NCBI GenBank assembly: GCA_033344775.1
Contig: JAWPMT010000005.1
Location: forward strand, 2,611,001 to 2,675,000
Length of the DNA: 64,000 nt
Origin: Cytophagales bacterium
Lineage (GTDB): Bacteria; Bacteroidota; Bacteroidia; Cytophagales; Cyclobacteriaceae
Direction: 5' to 3'
A model generated the notes under the pieces. That model was not told the DNA's origin, ran no database searches, and saw only the letters and a program-made list of their open reading frames with translations. Of this stretch, positions 45,124 through 51,940 are shown piece after piece; the first letter of the stretch is position 1, and each line of letters starts with the position of its first letter. The position numbers and the translations under genes are program-made.

Positions 45124-46191
45124 ATGCTGGATGAACTTCGTAAGGGGATAGATGAAATAGATGATAAGGTAGTAGAACTCCTTGGAAAGCGGCTGGGGTA
45201 CGTCAAGCAAATTGGCGATCTCAAGCGGAATTCCAACGCGACGATCTATCGTCCGGAACGAGAAAAGGCCATCATTGATCGCCTTTTTGAAGCCAGTAAG
45301 GGCAAAAACGAATTGACACGTTCGGCCATCGAAGCGATCTTTCTGGAGATCTTTGCCGTGAGTCGGAATTATGAACTTCCGGAACGTGTGGCCTACCTAG
45401 GACCAGAAGGCAGTTTCACGCATCAAGCTGCCGAATCGCGTTATGGCGCCATGAGCGATTACCTGCCATTGGATTCCATTCCTTCGGTTTTTGATGCGGT
45501 GGCTACTTCTCGTGCTCGTTTTGGTGTGGTGCCTATTGAAAATAATCAGGAGGGTACTGTTCAGGAAACCATCGATTACCTTGGTGTTCACAATCTGAAC
45601 ATCGTGGCGGAAGTAGTACTTCCTATCCATTTCTGTATCGCGTCATTGGAACAAGACCTGAGTAAGGTCAAAACCATCTATACGAAAGACATTGCATTTC
45701 GTCAGTGTAAGAACTTCATCCGGGACTATTTCCAGCATGATGTCAAACAGATCCCGGTAAGCTCAACCAGTCGGGCTTGTAAGATCGCCCTGGAAGAGGA
45801 AGGAACAGCCGCGATTTGTGCGCCCATTGCAGCGAGGAACAACCGACTGCCTATTTTGTACAGCAACATCCAGGACTCAGCAGATAACCAGACCCGGTTC
45901 CTGATCCTTAGTCAGAACTTCATCAACGAGATCAGTGGTGAGGATAAGACTTCTTTGATCGCCAAGCTGCCCGATGAACCTGGTGCGCTGGTCTCCTTTT
46001 TAAAGAAATTTGAAGACGCGGGCATCAACTTGTGTAAGGTAGAAAGTCGACCGGCGAAGATCGGGTCCAAATTCAAGTATATCTTCTTCGTAGAGCTGGA
46101 TGGACATTTCAATGACCCGGCAGTTCAAGACACCATTGCTCCGTACAAGAACAACCTGACGTGGTTGGGGAGCTATGTGAAGATGTGCTAA
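45124..46191 (+). CDS. pheA: Bifunctional chorismate mutase/prephenate dehydratase
   Basis: 355 residues. Residues 1-90 are an AroQ chorismate mutase (LRKGIDEIDDKVVELLGKRL). Residues ~95-270 are prephenate dehydratase (YLGPEGSFTHQAA, IENNQEGTVQETIDYL, and DNQTRFLIL with the TRF motif). Residues ~280-355 are the regulatory ACT domain with EPGALVSFL and VESRP, the phenylalanine-binding signatures. It makes phenylpyruvate from chorismate and is expected to be feedback-inhibited by phenylalanine. It is monocistronic and convergent with ferritin. Confidence 0.96.
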   Translation: MLDELRKGIDEIDDKVVELLGKRLGYVKQIGDLKRNSNATIYRPEREKAIIDRLFEASKGKNELTRSAIEAIFLEIFAVSRNYELPERVAYLGPEGSFTHQAAESRYGAMSDYLPLDSIPSVFDAVATSRARFGVVPIENNQEGTVQETIDYLGVHNLNIVAEVVLPIHFCIASLEQDLSKVKTIYTKDIAFRQCKNFIRDYFQHDVKQIPVSSTSRACKIALEEEGTAAICAPIAARNNRLPILYSNIQDSADNQTRFLILSQNFINEISGEDKTSLIAKLPDEPGALVSFLKKFEDAGINLCKVESRPAKIGSKFKYIFFVELDGHFNDPAVQDTIAPYKNNLTWLGSYVKMC

Positions 46192-46242
46192 GGCCTGTTG
46201 GGCAAATTTAAGGTTGAATGTCGATAGACCAATCTTTGGTCT

Positions 46243-46345
46243 TTTTTCAATTAAAATCCCCAGCCCTGCCTTGCCGTCAGGCAGGCTTTCAGGCACCCTC
46301 TTAAAAGGGTGACAATTGAAAAAGGCCACCCGCTGGGTAGCCTTT
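46243..46345. terminator. Nested palindromes/terminators between pheA and ferritin
   Basis: Outer arms TTTTTCAATT (46243-46252) and AATTGAAAAA (46314-46323) enclose CCTGCCT/AGGCAGG and CACCCT/AGGGTG hairpins. AAAGGC-ACCC (46321-46331) with GGGT-GCCTTT (46335-46345) forms a terminator for ferritin on the minus strand, followed there by TTTTTCAATT. It probably ends both convergent transcripts. Confidence 0.65.
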
Positions 46346-46368
46346 GAATTTTCTGATTGCAGTGAGGA

Positions 46369-46896
46369 TTATCCTTCTGAGTACTCGATAGAAAGTACTT
46401 TGTCTTCGATCATCGCAAGGGCCAGTTTGTCCTCACCGATCACGTCAAACAATTCGAGGGTTCTGCGTGCTACAAACTCTTCTTCGATCTGCTCGCTCAC
46501 GAACCAACGCATGAATTCCTCGGTAGCAATATCATCCGCCTTTCTGCACCCTCGTACCACATTGTGAATGGATTCCGTTACTGATATTTCCATGTCCAGT
46601 GCTTTCTCAAATACACTTCTCAATGTCGGAAACTCATATTCTGGCTGCTCTACTCTGGGCGCGATAGCCGTCGCTTCCATGTTTACCAGGTAATGGAAAA
46701 TCTTCTTCTGATGATTTCTTTCTTCTTCTGATTGCTTGAAGAAAAATTCCGCACAGTTGTCATAGCCATTCACGTCGCACCAACCAGCCATGGCCAGGTA
46801 TTCGTTTGCGGAATTCGCTTCGATCTGTACTTGTTTGTTCAATATATCAATTACCTCTTCTTTCAAAGGGCATTCTCTTCTAAGTAAATCTTTCAT
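46369..46896 (-). CDS. Ferritin (non-heme)
   Basis: 175 residues of the four-helix ferritin fold. Diiron ligands fit E in QVQIEANSANEYLAM, E and H in FFKQSEEERNHQKKIF, and E/Q in WFVSEQIEEEFVAR. Bacterial ferritins oxidise Fe(II) and store iron as 24-mers in the cytoplasm. The N-terminal 12 residues (MKDLLRRECPLK) are slightly longer than in FtnA. It lies next to a stretch with Fur/PerR-like boxes, which agrees with an iron or peroxide control. Confidence 0.93.
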   Translation of the reverse strand: MKDLLRRECPLKEEVIDILNKQVQIEANSANEYLAMAGWCDVNGYDNCAEFFFKQSEEERNHQKKIFHYLVNMEATAIAPRVEQPEYEFPTLRSVFEKALDMEISVTESIHNVVRGCRKADDIATEEFMRWFVSEQIEEEFVARRTLELFDVIGEDKLALAMIEDKVLSIEYSEG

Positions 46897-47059
46897 GTGT
46901 GTGGGTTTAATTTCACGCTCTTTGGCTTATAAAACATCCTTTGATCCATGTAAAATTAATTCAGCATGAATAGGCTTGCTTTATGGAGCCTGTTTAGCGA
47001 ATAACAAAATAACACCCGATTATCCGTAAAAGTTGAATTACGGGCGTTCAGGACACTAA

Positions 47060-47076
47060 TTTAAAATCAGTCTAAT
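47060..47076. promoter_or_regulatory. Weak Fur/PerR-like box upstream of ferritin
   Basis: On the minus strand TTAGACTGATTTTAA matches the 7-1-7 pattern TTAGAATnATTCTAA at 12 of 14 positions. It is about 165 bp upstream of the ferritin start. It is the weakest of four related sites in 46.9-48.5 kb. Confidence 0.35.
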
Positions 47077-47104
47077 TAAAAATAGTAATGGGATATAAGC
47101 GCAC

Positions 47105-47443
47105 TTAATGATATGAGCGCACCAATTTTTGATGGATCATACTGTTGAGTTCCAGCATGGTCATGGCTCCGGCAAAGAGGTCGCGAAGCTCTAAAATCTC
47201 TCGTAGTTCAAACACGAAAAATCGTTCGATCTGTGGCATAGAAATGATCTCGATTCCCGGATGGGTGGGCATAAACATTTCCGCCAGATCTATGGATTGG
47301 ATTTTTTTCCGAAAAGACAGCAACGCACAGAGCTTGAACTCTACTTCCTCTGCAGGTAATTTCAGAATGAATGAAGCACGTGTGTCGTTTTGATAAATGC
47401 CAATATTAGAAGTAGCAAACACCAAAGCCGAGGCCCCTGTCAT
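47105..47443 (-). CDS. Hypothetical protein, 112 residues
   Basis: It starts at the ATG at 47443, 14 bp after the stop of the 52-residue Cys-rich protein gene. A TTG at 47482 would overlap that gene and is less likely. The protein begins MTGASALVFATSNIGIYQ and contains EVEFKLCALLSFRKKIQSI and MPQIERFFVFELREILEL. It is cytoplasmic, with no known motif I recognise. It is probably in one operon with the Cys-rich gene under a Fur/PerR-like box. Function unknown. Confidence 0.65.
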   Translation of the reverse strand: MTGASALVFATSNIGIYQNDTRASFILKLPAEEVEFKLCALLSFRKKIQSIDLAEMFMPTHPGIEIISMPQIERFFVFELREILELRDLFAGAMTMLELNSMIHQKLVRSYH

Positions 47444-47457
47444 CAATTCTTTACTTA

Positions 47458-47616
47458 CTATATTTTCGGACAGCTTTTGCAATGCTTCTTTCCTTTCTTT
47501 TTATACTTCTTGCAGCATTTCTTGAATACGCAATCATTTCCTGTAATAGGACCGAAATCCTTGAATTCCAAGGTTACCCCGCTGTTCTCCTCTACATCTG
47601 CTATTTGAAATTCCAT
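47458..47616 (-). CDS. Cys- and Lys-rich 52-residue protein
   Basis: The protein has an acidic first half (FQIADVEENSGVTLEF) and a basic Cys-rich second half, with cysteines at 29, 34, 35, 46 and 49. The motif is CxxxxCC-x10-CxxC, containing CCKKYKKKGKKHCKSC. This suggests metal or nucleic-acid binding. I recall similar small proteins as conserved but unnamed in Bacteroidota. The ATG at 47616 lies 8 bp after a Fur/PerR-like box, and the stop is 14 bp before the next gene, so the pair forms a small operon. Function unknown. Confidence 0.65.
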   Translation of the reverse strand: MEFQIADVEENSGVTLEFKDFGPITGNDCVFKKCCKKYKKKGKKHCKSCPKI

Positions 47617-47623
47617 ATTTCGT

Positions 47624-47642
47624 ATTTAGAATTAATCTAAAT
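47624..47642 (-). promoter_or_regulatory. Fur/PerR-like box at the start of the Cys-rich protein operon
   Basis: Arms ATTTAGA / TCTAAAT around a 5-bp spacer; on the minus strand the core is TTAGATTAATTCTAA, 13 of 14 positions of TTAGAATnATTCTAA. A TAATTTG -7-like element lies 7 bp upstream, so the box covers the likely transcription start, a repressor position. Confidence 0.5.
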
Positions 47643-47704
47643 AAGGTACAAATTACGTGCTTCTTTCTTTTTTGATCAATTGCTAGTGCTGGTGAAATTG
47701 TTAC

Positions 47705-47744
47705 TCCCTAGTACTAGGGATGTATCACTACAAGTAGTGATACA
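47705..47744. promoter_or_regulatory. Two abutting perfect palindromes between response regulator and Cys-rich operon
   Basis: TCCCTAGTACTAGGGA (47705-47720, 16 bp) is directly followed by arms TGTATCACTAC (47721-47731) and GTAGTGATACA (47734-47744) with an AA spacer. The second begins right after the response-regulator stop. No U-run follows, so they do not look like a terminator. The distance (~60-100 bp upstream of the Cys-rich operon promoter) suits an activator site, possibly for the response regulator itself. Confidence 0.5.
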
Positions 47745-47745
47745 A

Positions 47746-48384
47746 CTATTTTACCAGGCCACTTTCCAGTGCATAAACGATCAATTCTGTCGGCGATTTT
47801 AAGTTCAGCTTTTTCAAGATGCTTTTCCTATGGGAATTAATCGTATGTACGCTGACACAAAGTGTATCCGCAATTTTCGTGGTAGTCTGGCCTTTGGTAA
47901 TGAGTTGAAGCACTTCATATTCCCTTGGTGAGAGATCCATAGGTGCACAATTCTCCTCTTCTTCTTCGACCGATTGCTCCATTACGATATCCAGGATCTT
48001 ATTGCAATAAAACCGGTTCCCCTGTGATACTGCAAGAATAGAGTTCACAATTTCCTGCTCACTACAGGTCTTGGTCACCATGCCTTTCACTCCCGTCTTC
48101 AGAATCTCTCGTACCCGATCTTTTTTGGTATCACTGGTGAGGATCAAAATATTATTAATCCCTATCTCTTTGATACTTTTCAGCCGTTGGACAAAGTCCT
48201 GCTCATCGGGACGATAATCGATCACCAAAACATCAGGCCGGTTTTCCAGTAACTGCTCATTCAGCATGTCCCAGTCCTCCTCCTGACCTACCAATTGAAA
48301 ATTATCATTCCTGGCCAGCAAGGACTTGAAGCCTTCCTGCGTAAGGAATTGAAAATCGGAAAGAAAAACTGAAATCGCTGACAT
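47746..48384 (-). CDS. NarL/LuxR-type response regulator (orphan)
   Basis: 212 residues. The receiver domain has the phospho-acceptor Asp56 in DVLVIDYRPDEQ and the Lys region GVKGMVTK. The usual acidic pair near residue 10 is reduced to one Asp (VFLSDFQ). The C-terminal LuxR-type helix-turn-helix reads LSPREYEVLQLITKGQTTTK, IADTLCVSVHTINSHRK. No kinase gene is adjacent. The promoter (48413-48443) is flanked by two Fur/PerR-like boxes, so expression is probably iron- or peroxide-controlled. It is divergent from fumC. Confidence 0.92.
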   Translation of the reverse strand: MSAISVFLSDFQFLTQEGFKSLLARNDNFQLVGQEEDWDMLNEQLLENRPDVLVIDYRPDEQDFVQRLKSIKEIGINNILILTSDTKKDRVREILKTGVKGMVTKTCSEQEIVNSILAVSQGNRFYCNKILDIVMEQSVEEEEENCAPMDLSPREYEVLQLITKGQTTTKIADTLCVSVHTINSHRKSILKKLNLKSPTELIVYALESGLVK

Positions 48385-48390
48385 GACTTA

Positions 48391-48407
48391 TTTAGAATCA
48401 ATCTAAA
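48391..48407 (-). promoter_or_regulatory. Fur/PerR-like box overlapping the response-regulator start site
   Basis: TTTAGA-ATCAA-TCTAAA, with a TTAGAATCAATCTAA core, 13 of 14 positions of TTAGAATnATTCTAA. It lies 5 bp downstream of the -7 element TATGTTTG and 6 bp before the start codon, where a repressor would block initiation. Confidence 0.55.
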
Positions 48408-48412
48408 CTACG

Positions 48413-48443
48413 CAAACATACTATTAACAATGAATCAGGGCAA
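48413..48443 (-). promoter_or_regulatory. Promoter of the response-regulator gene
   Basis: On the minus strand TTG (48441-48443), a 20-bp spacer and TATGTTTG (48413-48420) match the Bacteroidota -33/-7 pattern. Fur/PerR-like boxes lie on both sides. Confidence 0.65.
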
Positions 48444-48448
48444 GGTTG

Positions 48449-48465
48449 TTTAGAATTATTCTAAA
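48449..48465. promoter_or_regulatory. Fur/PerR-like box between response regulator and fumC
   Basis: TTTAGA-ATTAT-TCTAAA contains the perfect 7-1-7 palindrome TTAGAATTATTCTAA. Its centre is 58 bp from that of the box at 48391. It sits 5 bp upstream of the response-regulator -33 element and about 75 bp upstream of the fumC -7 element, so it could act on either gene. Confidence 0.6.
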
Positions 48466-48537
48466 TAAAGTGATGAAAATTACTCATCTGTCCGCGATTC
48501 GATGCTTTTAACTCCCTCATTTGCGCGGACTGCACTT

Positions 48538-48545
48538 TATTTTTG
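48538..48545 (+). promoter_or_regulatory. Candidate -7 element of fumC
   Basis: TATTTTTG fits TAnnTTTG. A TTG at 48521-48523 gives a short 14-bp spacer, so the -33 element is uncertain. The fumC start is 25 bp downstream. Confidence 0.4.
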
Positions 48546-48569
48546 CAGAAAATAGAACAGATTCATATC

Positions 48570-49973
48570 ATGGATATCCGACTGGAACGTGACACAATGG
48601 GACCCGTAGAGGTACCCGCAGACAAATATTGGGGCGCCCAAACACAACGCTCAAGGAACAACTTCAAAATAGGCGGAGCCAACATGCAGATGCCTCTTGA
48701 GATTGTCAAAGCTTTTGCTATTCTTAAAAAATCTGCAGCTCAGACCAATCATGAGCTTGGTGTACTGTCCAGTGAAAAATCGGATTTGATCAGCCAGGTA
48801 TGTGATGAGATCCTCGAAGGAAAACTAGATGATCAGTTCCCTCTGGTGGTTTGGCAAACAGGTTCCGGTACCCAGTCGAACATGAATGTGAATGAAGTGG
48901 TTGCCAATCGCTCGCACGTACTCAATGGTGGTTCGCTCACCGATGAGAAGAAGGCCGTGCATCCCAATGATGATGTGAACAAGAGTCAATCATCTAATGA
49001 CACGTTCCCTACTGCGATGCACATTGCTTCTTACAAGATTTTAGTGGAGCATACCATTCCATTGGTTGAAAAGCTAAGAGACACGTTCAAAGAAAAGTCC
49101 GAGGCCTTCATGGATGTGGTGAAAATCGGACGGACGCACTTCATGGATGCCACACCTTTGAGCCTTGGCCAGGAATTTTCAGGCTATGTCTCACAGCTAA
49201 ACCACGGATTGAAAGCCCTTCGCAATACACTGGATCACCTATCGGAGCTAGCATTGGGAGGTACCGCAGTTGGTACCGGGCTGAATACCCCGGCCGGTTA
49301 TTCGGAACTTGTTGCTAAGAAAATTGCAGAAAACTCCAATCTACCTTTCGTTACAGCGGAAAACAAATTTGAAGCATTGGCTGCTCATGATGCCATTGTT
49401 GAATCTCATGGCGCTTTAAAGCAATTGGCTGTCAGTCTCATGAAAATCGGCAATGACATTCGCATGCTGTGCTCAGGACCAAGAAGTGGTATTGGGGAAA
49501 TTCTGATCCCTGAAAATGAGCCTGGGTCTTCTATCATGCCAGGTAAAGTGAACCCCACTCAGTGCGAGGCATTAACCATGGTGTGCGCGCAAGTGATCGG
49601 AAACGATGTGGCGGTAAGTGCAGGAGGTATGACCGGTCATTTCGAACTGAATGTCTTCAAACCCATGATGGTTTACAACTTGCTGAACTCTGCTCGTCTC
49701 ATCGGCGATGCCTGTAACTCTTTCAATGATAATTGCGCCGTGGGTATAGCGCCTAATCAGGCCGTGATCAAAGAAAAGCTCGAGAACTCTCTGATGTTGG
49801 TAACAGCACTTAACACGCACATTGGATACGAAAAAGCGGCTCAAATTGCAAAAAAAGCACACAAGGAAGGCACGACGCTACGAGCCGCTGCCCTTGAATT
49901 AGGCTTCCTGACCAATGACCAATTCGATGAATGGGTACGTCCCGAGGACATGATCGGCTCTTTGAAAGACTGA
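48570..49973 (+). CDS. fumC: Class II fumarate hydratase
   Basis: 467 residues from the ATG at 48570 ([20 protein letters not shown]), the family's usual beginning; an upstream TTG is rejected. Motifs are [21 protein letters not shown] and the fumarase/aspartase signature [11 protein letters not shown]. It interconverts fumarate and malate in the TCA cycle, as a tetramer without an iron-sulfur cluster. Iron-free fumarases are often favoured under iron limitation or oxidative stress, which agrees with the Fur/PerR-like boxes upstream. Downstream, 152 bp separate it from the SPOR-like gene. Confidence 0.96.
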   Translation: MDIRLERDTMGPVEVPADKYWGAQTQRSRNNFKIGGANMQMPLEIVKAFAILKKSAAQTNHELGVLSSEKSDLISQVCDEILEGKLDDQFPLVVWQTGSGTQSNMNVNEVVANRSHVLNGGSLTDEKKAVHPNDDVNKSQSSNDTFPTAMHIASYKILVEHTIPLVEKLRDTFKEKSEAFMDVVKIGRTHFMDATPLSLGQEFSGYVSQLNHGLKALRNTLDHLSELALGGTAVGTGLNTPAGYSELVAKKIAENSNLPFVTAENKFEALAAHDAIVESHGALKQLAVSLMKIGNDIRMLCSGPRSGIGEILIPENEPGSSIMPGKVNPTQCEALTMVCAQVIGNDVAVSAGGMTGHFELNVFKPMMVYNLLNSARLIGDACNSFNDNCAVGIAPNQAVIKEKLENSLMLVTALNTHIGYEKAAQIAKKAHKEGTTLRAAALELGFLTNDQFDEWVRPEDMIGSLKD

Positions 49974-50125
49974 TCTGATTGTATATCCCATTGGTTTTCA
50001 GATAAAAAGACCAGAGGCCTGCAAATTGTACTTTGTAGGCCTCTATCTGTCTAAAATTAGCTTTATTCAAGTCTATTTTGTACTTTCGCTTTAACATATC
50101 GTAATTTTTACTTATCGATACACTG

Positions 50126-50755
50126 ATGAAAAACATAGCCTCATTATTGATCCTTCTGTTTTGCGTAACATTTGCGTTCGATGGAAACGCTCAAATGTCG
50201 AAAAAAGAGCAAAAGGAATGGAAGAAAAGAATCAAGGCCTTGAGTCCTGAGCAGTACAAAACACTACTCGATGATAACAAGTCGCTGAAAAGCCAAAATG
50301 CGAGCCTGAAAGCCGAAGTTGCCGGTGTTGACGGTCGAATAGCAGATAAAGACAATCAAATTTCCAATCTTCAGGATCAGGTGGCTGACCTGAAAGATCA
50401 ATTGGCGGATGCCCTGGCAAGACCTGAACCTGAGCCACAGCGTACTGCTGGTCCTGCAGTAGGTGCTGGTATCAATGATCAGGAAGGCATCGTGTTCAAA
50501 GTACAGATCGGCGCATTCAAGCAAAAAGACCTTTCTAAATATCTGGACGCTGGTGACAACTTCTCCGGTGAAACAGATGAAAATGGTCTGAGAAGATATT
50601 CTTTGGGTGTTTTCAGAGAGTACTGGGATGCTGACACATTCAAAAAATACCTGAGAGAAATGGGCGTGAAAGGTGCCTTCATCGTTTCTTACAGAGATGG
50701 TCAACGAGTGGACATCAAAGACGTGCTGGAAAGCATCGGTGAAAAAGGAGAGTAA
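50126..50755 (+). CDS. Secreted coiled-coil protein with SPOR-like domain
   Basis: 209 residues. A signal peptide (LLILLFCVTFAFDGNAQ) is followed by a Lys-rich helix and a coiled coil (~45-95, KSQNASLKAEVAGVDGRI, NLQDQVADLKDQLADAL). A Pro-Glu linker leads to a C-terminal SPOR-like domain (~122-195, VFKVQIGAFKQKDLSKYL, LRRYSLGVF, AFIVSYRDG). SPOR domains bind glycan strands stripped of stem peptides, often at division sites. It is periplasmic. It is followed by a strong terminator, so it is probably monocistronic. Confidence 0.8.
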   Translation: MKNIASLLILLFCVTFAFDGNAQMSKKEQKEWKKRIKALSPEQYKTLLDDNKSLKSQNASLKAEVAGVDGRIADKDNQISNLQDQVADLKDQLADALARPEPEPQRTAGPAVGAGINDQEGIVFKVQIGAFKQKDLSKYLDAGDNFSGETDENGLRRYSLGVFREYWDADTFKKYLREMGVKGAFIVSYRDGQRVDIKDVLESIGEKGE

Positions 50756-50784
50756 TCCTAAAAAACATATTCCCCTGGGAAGCG

Positions 50785-50814
50785 AACCCTGTCTATATTA
50801 GCCAGGGTTTTTTT
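50785..50814 (+). terminator. Rho-independent terminator after the SPOR-like gene
   Basis: AACCCTG (50785-50791) pairs with CAGGGTT (50803-50809), followed by Ts. Confidence 0.88.
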
Positions 50815-50818
50815 ATGG

Positions 50819-50826
50819 TACCTTTG
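50819..50826 (+). promoter_or_regulatory. Candidate -7 element of map
   Basis: TACCTTTG matches TAnnTTTG and lies 27 bp before the map start codon, right after the preceding terminator. No clear -33 TTG is present at the right spacing. Confidence 0.5.
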
Positions 50827-50852
50827 TGGCTCCCGTTTTCGAATAGCGTATA

Positions 50853-51644
50853 ATGATTCAGTATAAGTCGTCAGAAGAGATAGAATTGATCCGCCAAAGT
50901 GCACAGTTGGTTTCCAAAACCCTGGGACTGATGGCTGAGCATATTGAACCAGGAATCACTCCTTTAGAGTTAGATAAAATTGCGGAAGAATTTATCCGCG
51001 ACAATGGCGGTGTTCCAGGATTTTTGGGCCTGTACGACTACCCAAATACCATCATCACTTCCGTCAATGAGCAAGTAGTACATGGCATTCCTACCGCACG
51101 GCCCTTGCAAGAAGGTGATATTGTGGGATTGGATTGCGGCGTTCTGATGAATGGTTACTACGGAGATCATGCATATACCTTCCCTGTAGGGGAAATATCA
51201 CCAGAAATCAAACAACTCCTTACAGTTACAAAAGAAAGCCTATATAGGGGGATTGAGCAATGTACTGCCGGGAAGCGAATCGGAGACATCAGCTATGCCA
51301 TTCAATCATACACGGAGAGTTTCGGTTACGGTGTAGTGAGAGAACTGGTAGGTCATGGTCTTGGCAAGAAAATGCACGAATCTCCTGAAGTTCCTAACTA
51401 TGGCAAAAGAGGCCGTGGCCCGAAACTTAAAGAAGGAGTGGTAATTGCCATTGAACCTATGATCAATATGGGAACTCGCAGGGTCGTTCAATTGAATGAT
51501 GGCTGGACCATCGTCACTGCGGACAAACAACCTTCTGCTCATTTCGAGCATGATGTGGCCATCGTCGATGGCAAACCTGAAATCCTTTCTACGTTTGATT
51601 ATGTGGAAGCAGCTCTGAAGAAGAAATCTGCGGTGTTTATTTAG
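50853..51644 (+). CDS. map: Type I methionine aminopeptidase
   Basis: 263 residues. It removes N-terminal Met from new proteins. The five metal ligands are visible: Asp in GLDCGVLMNGYYGDHAYTF (two Asp), His in GHGLGKKMHE, Glu in IAIEPMI, and Glu in FEHDVAI. Its N-terminus, MIQYKSSEEIELIRQSAQLV, is typical. It is cytoplasmic. It has its own promoter after the SPOR-like gene's terminator and is convergent with infB. Confidence 0.97.
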   Translation: MIQYKSSEEIELIRQSAQLVSKTLGLMAEHIEPGITPLELDKIAEEFIRDNGGVPGFLGLYDYPNTIITSVNEQVVHGIPTARPLQEGDIVGLDCGVLMNGYYGDHAYTFPVGEISPEIKQLLTVTKESLYRGIEQCTAGKRIGDISYAIQSYTESFGYGVVRELVGHGLGKKMHESPEVPNYGKRGRGPKLKEGVVIAIEPMINMGTRRVVQLNDGWTIVTADKQPSAHFEHDVAIVDGKPEILSTFDYVEAALKKKSAVFI

Positions 51645-51880
51645 TCTTCGAGAGCCTCAGACTAACTTAAAACGAGCGCCTCAAGCTGACACAGTTCCTG
51701 CTATCGTGTCTTCTCCGAGCGCGCAACTATAACACAGGAAGGCTCCCGACTAGGCGCGGCCTGCCAGGCGTCGCCGAATAAATCCGGGGATTTGAATCTA
51801 CTATTTTCCATGGTTTAATCTAACTATTATGTGTTTGGTTAAACCCAAAAATTGCCCCTCAGATTGACACAAGCACAATT

Positions 51881-51905
51881 AAAAAAAGCCGCGCAAGGCG
51901 GCTTT
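51881..51905 (-). terminator. Terminator of the rimP-nusA-infB operon
   Basis: On the minus strand AAAGCCGC and GCGGCTTT form an 8-bp stem (51885-51892 / 51898-51905), followed by a T run. It is 36 bp after the infB stop. Confidence 0.85.
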
Positions 51906-51940
51906 CATTTGAAATTTATCGACCTCTAAGGGCTTAAGCT

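Noticed and set aside
47444-47482. TTG start extending the 112-residue protein to 125
   Set aside because: It overlaps the Cys-rich protein gene in another frame, whereas the ATG at 47443 follows that gene's stop by 14 bp.
48543-48569. Upstream TTG start for fumC
   Set aside because: It lies within the candidate -7 element; the ATG at 48570 matches the family N-terminus.
10926-51925. 14-bp match AAATTTATCGACCT at about 10927 and 51914
   Set aside because: Several 14-bp matches are expected by chance in 64 kb, and the flanks do not match.
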